NCBI RefSeq assembly: GCF_004349235.1
Contig: NZ_SMKY01000005.1
Span: 1 to 64,000, forward strand
Source: Actinomadura darangshiensis
Lineage (GTDB): Bacteria; Actinomycetota; Actinomycetes; Streptosporangiales; Streptosporangiaceae
DNA length: 64,000 nt
Reading direction: 5' to 3'
Below the pieces are notes generated by a model. It saw nothing but the letters and a program-made list of their open reading frames with translations. It was not told where the DNA came from and ran no database searches. Each line of letters opens with the position of its first letter. The stretch's first letter is position 1. The position numbers and the translations under genes are program-made. This document shows positions 1 through 10,757 of this stretch, piece by piece.

Positions 1-6
1 GACTAG

Positions 7-39
7 TCGTCGGCAGCGTCAGATGTGTATAAGAGACAG
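7..39 (+). other. Illumina Nextera adapter left in the assembly
   Basis: The bases match the Nextera read-1 transposase adapter, ending in the 19-base mosaic end AGATGTGTATAAGAGACAG at 21-39. Genomic sequence begins at 40; the origin of bases 1-6 is unclear. Read on the minus strand, the adapter adds the false residues LSLIHI to the end of the truncated recG reading frame. This is library-preparation sequence, not a biological transposon end, and it marks this side as a contig end. Confidence 0.97.
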
Positions 40-795
40 GGGCTTGGCGGGCAGGGCCGCGGCGGCCATGCGGCGCTGCGCCAGGGCGATCTGGACGACG
101 AACGCCTCGTCCCACTTGAGGCGTTTGCGGGCGCGGCCCAGTTCGTCCCATGTGCGGGGACGGTGGATGCCGTCGTAGGCGTCGCGGAGGCCGATCAGGC
201 CGCGGCGCTGGAGGAGGGCCGCCGGCACGGGGTCGGCGGGCAGGTCCAGCTGGGACAGGACGGTCTCGACGGACGTGCTGATCGCCTCGATGGGCAGCGA
301 CTTCGTGGACGGGTAGATCGGGATGATCTCGTCCGCCCACTCCTGCGCGGCCTCCTCGGCCTTCTCGTGGACGACCTTGTACTGCGGGTGCGCCAGTTGC
401 CGCACGGGCCTGCCGCTGCGCGGCCGGTAGGTGCTGATCTTCCCGGCGAACAGGCCGCGGGTGCCGGGCGACAGGTCCTTCTCGGGCCGGTAGGAGCCCT
501 TGCGGCCGAAGAAGCTGAGCTTCAGCTCGCCGGTGCCGTCGGTGACGGTGATCTCCAGGACGTAGCCGGGGTTGCGGGACAGGGTGCGGCCCTGCACCTT
601 GACGACCTCCGCCATGACCGTGACGTGCTCGTCGTCCTGCAGGCCGCTGAGCTGGGTCAGCTCGCCGCGGTGGGCGTAGCGGCGGGGGTAGTGGTGCAGG
701 AGGTCGCCGACCGTGTGCAGGTCGAGGCCCTTCTCCAGCGCCTTGGCCGTCTTGTCGCCGAGGACCTTGCGCAACGGCTCGTCGAGATTCGCCAC
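40..795 (-). CDS. recG: ATP-dependent DNA helicase RecG, N-terminal fragment
   Basis: RecG remodels stalled replication forks and Holliday junctions. Only the first roughly 250 residues are present: the N-terminal helical part and the wedge/OB-fold region (VMAEVV near residue 60, then the LEITVTDGTGELKLSFF strand-rich segment). The helicase motor domains would lie to the left of the contig. The gene starts with GTG at 795 (MANLDEPLRKVLG) and lies 33 bases downstream of the DAK2 gene on the same strand, the usual actinobacterial order. The last residues of the open frame come from the sequencing adapter, so the truncation is an assembly edge and not a mutation. Confidence 0.9.
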
Positions 796-828
796 GTCGT
801 CTTTTCTAGCCCATGGGGGCGACGGGAA

Positions 829-2427
829 TCATTCGACGCCGATGAGGAGGGGGTAGCGTTCCTGGCCGCCGTCGTAGACGCCGGTCTCCACGTCGGGGTG
901 CGCGCGGCGCAGATGCCCTTCGAGGGCGGCGGCGAGGCCGGGCGGCGCGTGCCGGCCCGCGATCAGGGTGAGCAGTTCGCCGCCGCCGGACAGCATCCGG
1001 TCCAGCAGGGCGCCCGCCACGCCCGCCACGTCCGCCCCGATCGTCACGACGTCGCCCTCGATCAGGCCGAGGACGTCGCCCGGCTGGCACAGGCCGACGC
1101 TCGTCACCGCCTCCTCTGCGGCGACCTCCAGGTGGCCGAAGCGGGTGGCGCCCGCGGCGCGGGTCATCTCGATCACGTCCTCGGCGAAGCGGCGCAGCGG
1201 GTCGTGCACCGCGAGCGCCGCCATGCCCTGGACCGACGCCTTCGTCGGCACCACCGCGATGCGCGCTCCGCCGTCGCGGGCGCGCTCCGCGGCGGCCTCG
1301 GCGAGGGAGAGGACCTCGGGTTCGTTCGGCAGGACGGTCACCTCGTCGCCCGCCGCGAGGATCGCGTCGGCCAGCACCGCGAGCGGCGGGACGGCGCCGG
1401 GCTCGCGCCGGACGACCCGCGCGCCGCACTCCTCGAACAGCGCGGCCAGCCCGTCGGCGGCGGTCACGGCGATCACCGCGCGGCCGGTGTGCGGCGCGTG
1501 CGGCCCACCGGCGGCGTGCAGGTAGGTGACGCGGAGGCGGTGCGGGCGGCCCGCCGCCATGCCCGCCTCGATCGCGGCCCCGGCGTCGTCCACATGGACG
1601 TGGACGTTCCACAGCCCCTCGCCGCCCACGACGACGAGCGAGTCCCCGAGGCCGTCGAGCCGCTCCCGCAGGGTGTGGACGGCGTCGTCGGGCGCGTCCA
1701 GCAGGTACATCACCTCGTAGCCGGGGCCCTGCGGCTCCGGCGGCTCCGCCGCGGGCGCGGACGTCCCGGAGGCGCGGGCCGGGATCTCGTACCGCTCGGG
1801 ATACTCCTCGGTGAGCACCGCGACGAGGGCGTCGAGCACGACGCAGAGGCCGGCGGCGCCCGCGTCGACGACGCCGCTGCGGGCCAGGACGTCGAGCTGG
1901 CCCGTCGTGCGGCGCAGTGCCTGCCGGGCTCCCGCGGAGGCGGCTCGGGCGGCCTCGGTGAGGTCCGGGGCCGCCGCGCAGGCAGTGGCGGCTTCGGCGA
2001 GGACGCTCAGGATCGTCCCCTCCACGGGGTGCTCGACGGCGCCGCGCGCGAGCCCCGACGCGTGGTCCAGGGCCCCCGCGAAGGCGGTGCCGTCGGGTGG
2101 CGCCGCCAGCGGGCCGAGGACGTCCGCGAGGCCCCGGAACGCCTGGCTGAGGATCACGCCCGAGTTGCCCCGGGCGCCGAGCAGCGCCCCCTGGGAGAGC
2201 GCCCGCCATGCGTCGGCGCCGGCGGCGTCCGGCGCCAGCTCGTCGAGCGCGTCCGCCGCCGCGATCACGGTCAGGTGCAGGTTGGTGCCGGTGTCGCCGT
2301 CCGGGACGGGGAACACGTTGAGCGCGTCGATCTCGGTCCGGGTGCGGCCGAGCGCGTCCGCCGCCAGCCTGCACCAGCGCCGCACCGTCCCGCCGTCGAG
2401 GACGGCACGTCGATCGGACTGCCCCAC
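829..2427 (-). CDS. DAK2 domain kinase, YloV/FakA-like
   Basis: A 532-residue protein of the DAK2-DegV-associated family, related to the fatty-acid kinase FakA, which phosphorylates fatty acids held by a DegV/FakB protein. The nucleotide/metal-binding DAK2 signature NVFPVPDGDTGTNLH is at residues 37-51, and the second motif GARGNSGVILSQ at 84-95. The C-terminal half resembles the FakA-type C-terminal domain. The start is GTG at 2427, with GGAGAGGAG upstream. It lies between recG and rpmB, as in Streptomyces. The substrate in this organism is not shown by the sequence. Confidence 0.85.
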   Translation of the reverse strand: MGQSDRRAVLDGGTVRRWCRLAADALGRTRTEIDALNVFPVPDGDTGTNLHLTVIAAADALDELAPDAAGADAWRALSQGALLGARGNSGVILSQAFRGLADVLGPLAAPPDGTAFAGALDHASGLARGAVEHPVEGTILSVLAEAATACAAAPDLTEAARAASAGARQALRRTTGQLDVLARSGVVDAGAAGLCVVLDALVAVLTEEYPERYEIPARASGTSAPAAEPPEPQGPGYEVMYLLDAPDDAVHTLRERLDGLGDSLVVVGGEGLWNVHVHVDDAGAAIEAGMAAGRPHRLRVTYLHAAGGPHAPHTGRAVIAVTAADGLAALFEECGARVVRREPGAVPPLAVLADAILAAGDEVTVLPNEPEVLSLAEAAAERARDGGARIAVVPTKASVQGMAALAVHDPLRRFAEDVIEMTRAAGATRFGHLEVAAEEAVTSVGLCQPGDVLGLIEGDVVTIGADVAGVAGALLDRMLSGGGELLTLIAGRHAPPGLAAALEGHLRRAHPDVETGVYDGGQERYPLLIGVE

Positions 2428-2642
2428 AGTGCTCCTCTCCCCGCCGCAAGCTTCGCACGCCGTGCTCCGGTCGCCGTCATTCCGGCCGCCGTCCGATTCG
2501 CCTAGCCGACGGGCAGTCGGCTACTCTGATCCATGCGCCTCGTCCGAGGCGCTCATCGGTGAGCGTCCATGATGCCCGGCCCGCCCGCGGCGGCACCGGG
2601 CGGCGTTCCGGTTCAGAGCATCGACACCACTTGGAGTTTCCC

Positions 2643-2837
2643 GTGGCTTCCGTCTGCGACGTCTGCGGCAAGGGACCCGGTTTCGGCATGCGCGTCTCCC
2701 ACTCGCACCGCCGCACCCCGCGCCGCTGGAACCCCAACATCCAGCGCGTGCGCGCCGTCGTGAACGGCACCACCAAGCGGATCAACGCCTGCACGTCCTG
2801 CATCAAGGCCGGCAAGGTCGTCAAGCCCACGGTCTGA
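2643..2837 (+). CDS. rpmB: 50S ribosomal protein L28, zinc-binding form
   Basis: A 64-residue L28 protein of the large ribosomal subunit. It begins at GTG 2643 (MASVCDVCGKGPGFG) with a GGAG element just upstream; a longer open frame to 2559 is not needed. The pairs C5/C8 and C50/C53 make the four-cysteine zinc-ribbon form. Actinobacteria often carry a second, cysteine-free L28 induced under zinc starvation; none is seen in this window. The gene is transcribed away from the DAK2/recG genes and is followed by a clear terminator. Confidence 0.96.
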   Translation: MASVCDVCGKGPGFGMRVSHSHRRTPRRWNPNIQRVRAVVNGTTKRINACTSCIKAGKVVKPTV

Positions 2838-2870
2838 CCGCCCCGCGGCGGATTCAGGCTCGGCACTCGG

Positions 2871-2903
2871 GTCGGCTCACCCATCCGGTGAGTCGGCCTT
2901 TTT
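2871..2903 (+). terminator. Rho-independent terminator of rpmB
   Basis: An 11-bp stem GTCGGCTCACC / GGTGAGTCGGC (with G-U pairs) closes a 5-base loop and is followed by CTTTTT. It lies 33 bases after the rpmB stop. This is one of the few terminators here with a real T-run. Confidence 0.85.
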
Positions 2904-2981
2904 GCATGCCCCGCATCGCGCCTCCGGCCGGTCTCGTCACCGGCCGGACAGAGGCCCGGCATGGGCCGGGGCCGAGGGCTG

Positions 2982-3791
2982 TCAGCGGTGGCGCCAGGCG
3001 TGGTCGACGGGCCCGATGCCGGCGCCGAGCGGGAAGCCCGCCGCGATCGCGCCCGTCACGTACTCCTTCGCCTTCGCCACGGCCGCCGGGACGTCCTCGC
3101 CCAGCGCCAGCTGCGACGCGATGGCCGACGCGAGCGTGCAGCCGGTCCCGTGGGTGTGCCGGTTGTCGAGCCGGGGCGCGGTGAAGCGCCGCTCGTGCTC
3201 CCCGTCGAACAGCAGGTCGGCGGGCTCGCCCGGCAGGTGCCCGCCCTTGATCAGCACCCAGGCGGGGCCGAGCGCCTTGACCGCCTCGGCCGCCTCCCGC
3301 ATCCCCGATTCGTCCACGACCTTGACGCCGGTGAGCTGCTCGACCTCGTACAGGTTCGGGGTGACGACGGTCGCGGCGGGCAGCAGCGCCGAGCGGACGG
3401 CGGCGACGGCGTCCGGGGCGAGCAGCGAGTCGCCGTGCTTGGAGACCCCGACCGGGTCGACGACGGCGGGCGCGTCCGACGCGGCGAGGGCCGCGGCGAC
3501 GATCTCGACGAGGGCGGTGGACGCGAGCATCCCCGTCTTGATCGCGTGCACGCCGATGTCGGACAGCACCGAGTCGAGCTGGGCGCGCACCGCCTCGGGG
3601 GGCAGCTCCCAGTAGCCCTGCACGCCGAGGGAGTTCTGCGCGGTGACGGCGGCGATGACGCTCATCCCGTGGACGCCGTTGGCGAGCATGGTCTTCAGGT
3701 CCGCCTGGATGCCGGCGCCGCCGCCGGAGTCGGAGCCCGCGATGGTGAGGACGAGGGGCGGGGCCGTGGGAGTGCGCGTCATGCCGCCCAC
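2982..3791 (-). CDS. thiD: Hydroxymethylpyrimidine/phosphomethylpyrimidine kinase
   Basis: ThiD phosphorylates HMP and HMP-phosphate to HMP-pyrophosphate, the pyrimidine half of thiamine. The 269-residue protein has usual length and ribokinase-fold motifs: [14 protein letters not shown] near 18-31 (substrate site) and HGTGC at 214-218 (anion hole and catalytic region). The conserved VDPVMVSKHG segment reads [10 protein letters not shown], a Met to Gly change near 115. The start could also be Met4. No thiamine riboswitch is visible upstream. thiL lies two genes further on in the same direction, as in other actinobacteria. Confidence 0.93.
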   Translation of the reverse strand: MGGMTRTPTAPPLVLTIAGSDSGGGAGIQADLKTMLANGVHGMSVIAAVTAQNSLGVQGYWELPPEAVRAQLDSVLSDIGVHAIKTGMLASTALVEIVAAALAASDAPAVVDPVGVSKHGDSLLAPDAVAAVRSALLPAATVVTPNLYEVEQLTGVKVVDESGMREAAEAVKALGPAWVLIKGGHLPGEPADLLFDGEHERRFTAPRLDNRHTHGTGCTLASAIASQLALGEDVPAAVAKAKEYVTGAIAAGFPLGAGIGPVDHAWRHR

Positions 3792-3836
3792 TTTATGGCG
3801 GCGTGCCGGAACCGGCGATCTCAGGCGCCGGTGGCC

Positions 3837-4745
3837 TCACACGAAGGCGCAGGGCAGCTTGTTGAGCACGCAGGCGTACGGCTTGGACGCGGTGCCGCGC
3901 GCGGTGAAGACGATCCTGACGGTGCCGCCGGGCGCGATGCCGGTGCGGCCGCGGACGAAGGCCAGCTCCCCGGTCCGGACGTTGGTGCCGCCGCTGACCG
4001 CGGTGACCGACGCGTTGCGGATCTTGAAGGCGAGCGCCCACGCGGGGACGGGCCGCTGCCCCTTGTTGGCGATGGTGGCGGTGGCCTTGAACCCGCCGGG
4101 GGCCCGGGACGCGACCCGGAAGGCGATCAGCAGGCCGTCGGCGCGGCCGGCGCCGCGGCCGGCGCGCTCGCCGGGGCCGCGCTGGGAGACCTGGCTGTCG
4201 CGCGGGTCGTTCTGCGTGGTCTTCGGGGAGCCGCCGCCCGCGAAGTTGAGGGAGATCTGCTGGGTGCTGAGCGCGTAGGAGACGATGCCCACCGCGATGA
4301 CCAGCGCGACGATCGGGAGCAGCGGCATGGGCAGCACCGAGACGAACTTCATCCAGCCGCGCCCCTGGGACGGGGGGCCGGACGGTGCCGCGTCCTTGCC
4401 GGGACCCGGCTGCTCGGGCGGAGCGGGCGGATCGGGCGGATCGGGGGGCAGGCCCCGCGGCTGCTCGGGCAGCGTGGCGGACGGCGCCCCCGGGTAGTCG
4501 CCGGGGTAGTCCCCCGGCAGGGGGTCGAACTGCTGCGCGCCCCGCGGATCGCTCCGGGGTTCCGCACCCGGGGACGGGCCTGACCGGACCCGGTCATGCG
4601 GCGACACGTAAACGCGGTCGTCGGTCGGCCCGGAGAAGATCTCGTAGGAGGGGTCGGCGGGAGCGCCGGAGTACGGACCCTGGGACGCCTCAGCGCCCGG
4701 TACGGGTTCGTCGCCGGGTTGCCCAGCCCTGGAGTGTCGTCCCAT
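3837..4745 (-). CDS. Single-pass membrane protein with CBM2-like outer domain
   Basis: 302 residues in three parts. Residues 1-130 are a proline-, glycine- and acid-rich, probably disordered cytoplasmic tail; one hydrophobic helix lies at about 133-159; the exported C-terminal domain (about 205-302) resembles family 2 carbohydrate-binding modules ([13 protein letters not shown], a central PAWALAFKI strand, then [12 protein letters not shown] and a terminal C292/C299 pair). CBM2 domains normally bind cellulose or chitin, but the aromatic binding residues are mostly absent here, so a structural role at the cell wall is equally possible. It lies between thiD and thiL on the same strand. ATG at 4745 follows AAGGATGG. 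Confidence 0.65.
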   Translation of the reverse strand: MGRHSRAGQPGDEPVPGAEASQGPYSGAPADPSYEIFSGPTDDRVYVSPHDRVRSGPSPGAEPRSDPRGAQQFDPLPGDYPGDYPGAPSATLPEQPRGLPPDPPDPPAPPEQPGPGKDAAPSGPPSQGRGWMKFVSVLPMPLLPIVALVIAVGIVSYALSTQQISLNFAGGGSPKTTQNDPRDSQVSQRGPGERAGRGAGRADGLLIAFRVASRAPGGFKATATIANKGQRPVPAWALAFKIRNASVTAVSGGTNVRTGELAFVRGRTGIAPGGTVRIVFTARGTASKPYACVLNKLPCAFV

Positions 4746-4847
4746 CCCATCCTTCTTCGATCACAGGATGTATACCAAACCCGTACCAAACATGCCTACC
4801 GGATACGTAAACGCACACGGCTGTACGCGCAGCGTGCACCCCCGCGT

Positions 4848-5768
4848 TCACACCGGGAAATGGTCCCATGCACCGGCGGGCGGGTCGCGCCCGTCCACGC
4901 GGACTCCGGTCCCTTCCACGACCCTCCCGATCGTCCTCCAGGAGGGCGGCAGGGCGGCCGATTCCGGGAAGGTCGCGGCGAACCCGTGGTCCTCCCCGCC
5001 GGTGAGCGCGTGCCGCAGCCCGTCCGGCCCGAGGATCTCCGGGACGGGCACCGCCGCGGAGTCGACCTCGATGCGGACGCCGCCGGCCTCGGCGATGTGC
5101 CCGAGATCCTGGACGAGCCCGTCGCTCACGTCCAGCAGCGCGGTGGCACCGTGCGCCCGCGCCTCGTCCCCTGCCGTGTAGGGAGGCTCAGGACGGCGGT
5201 GCGCCGCGATCAGCTCCGCGGGCCCGTCGCGCCCGGCCGCGAGCAACGCGAGCCCCGCGGAGGCGAAGCCGAGGCGTCCCCGGACGGCCACCACGTCCCC
5301 CGGGCGCCCCCCGGACCGGGTGAGCGGCGCCGCGCCGCCGAGGTCGCCGAGCGCGGTGACCGCGAGCGCGACCTCCGGCGCGCCCACGACGTCGCCGCCC
5401 GCGACGGACGCGCCCGCGACGCGGCATTCGTCGGCGAGCCCGTCGTAGAGCCGCTCGGCCCACTCGACGCCGGTGCCGGGCGGCGCCGCGAAACCGACGA
5501 GCAGCGCCGTGGGGCGGGCGCCCATCGCGACGACGTCGGCGAGGTTCTGCGCGGCGGCCTTGCGCCCGATGTCATAGGGACCCGACCAGTCGCGGCGGAA
5601 GTGCCGCCCCTCCACGAGCAGGTCGGTGGTGGCGACGACGCGCCCGTCCGGCGCCGCGACGACCGCCGCGTCGTCGCCGGGCCCGAGCCGGACCGCGGGG
5701 CCCTGCGGGAGCCGCCGCGTCAGGCGCCCGATCAGGGCGAACTCGCCCAGGTCACCGATCGTGCCCAT
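4848..5768 (-). CDS. thiL: Thiamine-monophosphate kinase
   Basis: ThiL makes thiamine pyrophosphate from thiamine monophosphate and ATP, the last step of the pathway. The protein has 306 residues, close to the family norm. Family marks are GPGDDAAVV at 29-37, TTDLLVEGRHF near 47-57, GGDVV near 120, and DVSDGL in the second half, which supply the metal-binding aspartates. It starts at ATG 5768 and is divergent from the Lrp-type gene. Together with thiD it covers the final pyrimidine and pyrophosphate steps. Confidence 0.94.
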   Translation of the reverse strand: MGTIGDLGEFALIGRLTRRLPQGPAVRLGPGDDAAVVAAPDGRVVATTDLLVEGRHFRRDWSGPYDIGRKAAAQNLADVVAMGARPTALLVGFAAPPGTGVEWAERLYDGLADECRVAGASVAGGDVVGAPEVALAVTALGDLGGAAPLTRSGGRPGDVVAVRGRLGFASAGLALLAAGRDGPAELIAAHRRPEPPYTAGDEARAHGATALLDVSDGLVQDLGHIAEAGGVRIEVDSAAVPVPEILGPDGLRHALTGGEDHGFAATFPESAALPPSWRTIGRVVEGTGVRVDGRDPPAGAWDHFPV

Positions 5769-5901
5769 TCGCCCCGTTCCCCCGTGTTCGCACGTTTCCC
5801 ACCGGTCTCACCGGGCACGCCGTACCCCGGCCGCCCGCAGCGGCGCGTAACACGATACGGTGAACCGTCCAACGGTTGATTCTCCGCCCGGGGAGGACGT
5901 G

Positions 5902-6135
5902 ATGGTGCAGGCCTACATCCTCATCCAGACCGAAGTGGGCAAGGCCGCCGAGGTGGCGGGTCACATCTCCGGTATTACGGGCGTGACCCTGGCGGAGGAC
6001 GTCACGGGACCCTACGACGTGATCGTCCGAGCGGAGGCGCGGAATGTGGACGAGCTTGGCAAGCTCGTCGTCGCGCAGATCCAGGCGGTCGAGGGCATCA
6101 CGCGCACCCTCACCTGCCCGATCGTCCATATCTAA
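5902..6135 (+). CDS. Lrp/AsnC ligand-binding domain protein (no HTH)
   Basis: A 77-residue stand-alone RAM (ligand-sensing) domain of the Lrp/AsnC family: MVQAYILIQTEVGKAAEV, GVTLAEDVTGPYDVIV and a C-terminal TLTCPIVHI. The DNA-binding helix-turn-helix found in full Lrp proteins is absent. ATG 5902 is chosen because GGGAGG lies five bases upstream; a GTG directly before it is the alternative. Such small proteins are regularly found between thiL and the DUF3515 gene in actinobacteria. They probably oligomerise and bind amino acids, but the target is unknown. Confidence 0.88.
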   Translation: MVQAYILIQTEVGKAAEVAGHISGITGVTLAEDVTGPYDVIVRAEARNVDELGKLVVAQIQAVEGITRTLTCPIVHI

Positions 6136-6577
6136 GCCGGCGCTCGCCCTCGGCGCGGCGCTGCTCGCGGCCGCCTGCGGCGACGGAGCGGTCCAGGTTC
6201 CAGTGCCGAGCCCCGGCGCGGCGACGCAGCGGCTGTGCCAGGGGCTGCGGCTGCCCGAGAAGGTGCACGGGCAGAAGCGCCGCGACACCTCCCCGGGCTC
6301 GCCGCTCACCGCCGCGTGGGGGTCGCCCGCGATCGCGCTGCGCTGCGGCGTCCCGCGCCCTCCGACGCTGCGGCCCGCGTCCGAGCTGGTGACCATCAAC
6401 GGGATCGACTGGTTCGGGCTGCCCGCCGACCGGCCGGTCACGTTCACCGCGGTCGGCCGGCAGGCGTACGTCGAGGTGACGGTGCCGCCCAAGTACAACC
6501 CGGCCGGGGACGTGCTGATCGAGCTCGGTCCCTCGATCAAGGCCACGATCCCGGCCAAGCCCGAGGGCCAGATCTGA
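6044..6577 (+). CDS. DUF3515 family lipoprotein
   Basis: Secreted lipoprotein of the DUF3515 family. A hydrophobic run ALALGAALLAAACG gives a signal peptide with a lipobox cysteine (about 6179), followed by the family domain (AWGSPAIALRCGV, then NGIDWF and TFTAVGRQAYVEV). The start is uncertain. The only ATG in frame is at 6044, inside the Lrp-type gene, and would give an overlong arginine/serine-rich leader; near the expected start (about 6128) there is no ATG, GTG or TTG. The gene ends where the next, convergent gene ends (TGATCA). The family has no assigned function and normally sits beside ddl. Confidence 0.75.
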   Translation: MWTSLASSSSRRSRRSRASRAPSPARSSISKPALALGAALLAAACGDGAVQVPVPSPGAATQRLCQGLRLPEKVHGQKRRDTSPGSPLTAAWGSPAIALRCGVPRPPTLRPASELVTINGIDWFGLPADRPVTFTAVGRQAYVEVTVPPKYNPAGDVLIELGPSIKATIPAKPEGQI

Positions 6578-8770
<2,193 letters not shown>

Positions 8771-8774
<4 letters not shown>

Positions 8775-9550
8775 GATTCCTCCAAGGGGGCTTCGGGCTG
8801 TACTTCGACGAGCCGGAGATGGGCGCCGCGCGGGGTCGCGACGACCGCGGCGACGGCGGCGGCGACGTCGGACGGGCGCAGGAAGTACGGGTGGCGGGCG
8901 TGGCCCCACTTCACCCAGTCCTCCAGGACGGCACCGGTCGTCTCCGCGTCCCACGTCATGCCCATGCCGGTCGCGGTGGGGCCGGGCCGGACGATCGACG
9001 CCCGCACCCCCGTCCCCTCCAGCTCCATCTGCATGGTGCGGGCCATCCCCTCCACGCCGTTCTTGGCCGCGACGTAGGCACCCGTCCAGGAGCGCGGTTC
9101 GGGGACGGTGTCGGAGGAGATGAACACGATGTCGCCGCGGCGCCGCGCCACCATCTGCGGGACGAAGTGCGACACGAGCCGGTGCGCTCCGACGAGGTGG
9201 ACCTGCAGCTGCGCGAGGAACTCGGCGGAGTCGAGTTCGTGGATGCGCCCGGCGGCCAGGTCGCCCGCACTGGACACGACGACCTCGGCGGGGCCGAGCG
9301 CGTCGCCGGCCGCCGCCGCGAACGCCTTGACGGAGTCGGAGTCGCCGACGTCCAGCGGGTGCGCGAACGCCTCTCCCCCGCCGGCCCGGATCGTGGCCGC
9401 CAGCTCCTCGCACTTGCCGGTGCGCCGCGCGCCGAGCGCGACCGGATGCCCGGCCATCGCCAGGGCCGTGGCGGTCGCCGCGCCGATGCCGGACGACGCG
9501 CCAGTGACGACGGCCGGACGCCGCTCGGGATGAGGATCGAACCGCGGCAT
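8771..9550 (-). CDS. Short-chain dehydrogenase/reductase (Rv0765c-like)
   Basis: 259-residue classical SDR. The cofactor loop is VTGASSGIG (about 15-23); the usual NNAG is replaced by SSAG; the catalytic Ser lies in ISSDTVPEP and the YxxxK motif is YVAAK. The ARR after the second beta strand suggests NADP(H). It lies between the two P450 genes, overlaps cyp51 by four bases, and matches Rv0765c in position. Oxidation or reduction of an alcohol or ketone made by the P450s is likely but unproven. Confidence 0.9.
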
Positions 9551-10756
9551 CTACCGCACCCCCACACGAACCGGCAGCGAGGCGAACCCGCGGACGTTCA
9601 CCGAATGGACCCGCTCGGCCCGCGCCTCGTCGACCTCGAAGGACGACACGCACCGCACCAGCTCGGTCAGCGCGATCCGGGCCTCGAGCCGGGCCAGGTT
9701 GGCGCCGAGGCAGAAGTGCCGCCCGCCGCCGAAGCTGACGAGCTGCGACGTGTCCCGGTCGAGGTCGTAGGCGTCGGCCTCGTCGAAGACGCGCGAGTCG
9801 CGGTTGGCCGACCCGACGAGCAGCAGCATCCGGTCGCCCGCGCTCACCTGCCGCCCGTGCAGTTCGACGTCCTGCACGACCTTGCGGGCGAGCATCTGGC
9901 TGGAGGTGTCGTAGCGGAGCGTCTCCTCCACCCAGTCGTCCACGCGGGCCGGGTCGCGGAGCGGCTTGGCGGCCTGCTCCGGGTTCCGCGACCCCCAGAA
10001 CAGGGCGTTGGCCAGCAGCTTCGTCGTGGTCTCGTTGCCGGCGACGACCATGAGGAACAGGAACGCGATGATCTCGGTGTCGGCCAGCCGGTCGCCGTCG
10101 ACCTCGGCGTCCAGCAGCGCCGACGTCAGGTCGCCGGCCGGCCTGCGGCGCCGCTCGGCGACCATGTCCTGGTAGTAGCCGACGAGGGTGAGCGCCGCGT
10201 CCATCCCGGCGGGCGGGACGTCGTTGAGCCCCTCCTCCCGGTGCACGACCGTGTCGGCGAGCCGGCGCACCTCCGTCCGGTCGGCCTCCGGGACGCCCAT
10301 CATCTCGGAGATGACGTCCATGGGCAGGAGCCCGGCGAAGTCGGAGACGAAGTCGAACTCGCCCTTCTCCAGGGCGGGCTCCAGGTGGCGCCGGGTCAGC
10401 GCCAGGATGCCTTCGCCCAGCTCCTTCACCCGCCGCGGCGTGAAGCCCTTGGACACCAGCGCCCGCATCCGCGTGTGCCGGGGCGGGTCGAGCGCCAGGA
10501 ACGACATCGTCCGATGCGCCTGCGGGCCCCAGGCGCTCGGCTCCACCGAGACGCCGTGGGAGTTGGAGAACGTCGCGTGGTCGCGGAAGGCCGCCGCGAC
10601 GTCGGCGTGCCTGGACAGCGCCCAGAAACCGATCTCGTCGTTGCGGTACAGGGGCGCCTCCTCGCGGAGGCGCGCGTAGAGCGGATAGGGGTCCTCATGG
10701 ACGGCGTAGTCGAACGGGCTGTAGGAGACCTGCGCGGCAGGGTCCACGGCCGTCAC
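9551..10756 (-). CDS. Cytochrome P450, CYP123-like
   Basis: 401-residue soluble bacterial P450. The I-helix motif is VVAGNETTTK, the ExxR motif EETLR, and the haem loop FGGGRHFCLGAN with the ligand at Cys349. Sequence and position (between the SDR and the TetR gene) match CYP123 of M. tuberculosis (Rv0766c). The GTG start at 10756 lies one base from the TetR stop, so the whole minus-strand arm reads as one transcript. The substrate is unknown; electrons probably come from the same ferredoxin. Confidence 0.9.
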   Translation of the reverse strand: MTAVDPAAQVSYSPFDYAVHEDPYPLYARLREEAPLYRNDEIGFWALSRHADVAAAFRDHATFSNSHGVSVEPSAWGPQAHRTMSFLALDPPRHTRMRALVSKGFTPRRVKELGEGILALTRRHLEPALEKGEFDFVSDFAGLLPMDVISEMMGVPEADRTEVRRLADTVVHREEGLNDVPPAGMDAALTLVGYYQDMVAERRRRPAGDLTSALLDAEVDGDRLADTEIIAFLFLMVVAGNETTTKLLANALFWGSRNPEQAAKPLRDPARVDDWVEETLRYDTSSQMLARKVVQDVELHGRQVSAGDRMLLLVGSANRDSRVFDEADAYDLDRDTSQLVSFGGGRHFCLGANLARLEARIALTELVRCVSSFEVDEARAERVHSVNVRGFASLPVRVGVR

Positions 10757-10757
10757 C

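Noticed and set aside
21-39. Tn5 mosaic end as a natural transposon end
   Set aside because: It continues as the full Nextera read-1 adapter, so it comes from library preparation.
25-2505. Long plus-strand open frame over recG and the DAK2 gene
   Set aside because: It is a shadow produced by high GC; the minus-strand genes match known families and the plus frame has low-complexity Arg/Gly/Ala composition.
2904-3836. TPP riboswitch for thiD
   Set aside because: No conserved thi-box sequence is seen upstream of thiD on either side.
8775-9653. 5' extension of the CYP51 frame
   Set aside because: It runs over the SDR gene in another frame and shows no P450 sequence; the CYP51 start at 8774 has a good ribosome binding site and matches the mycobacterial N-terminus.
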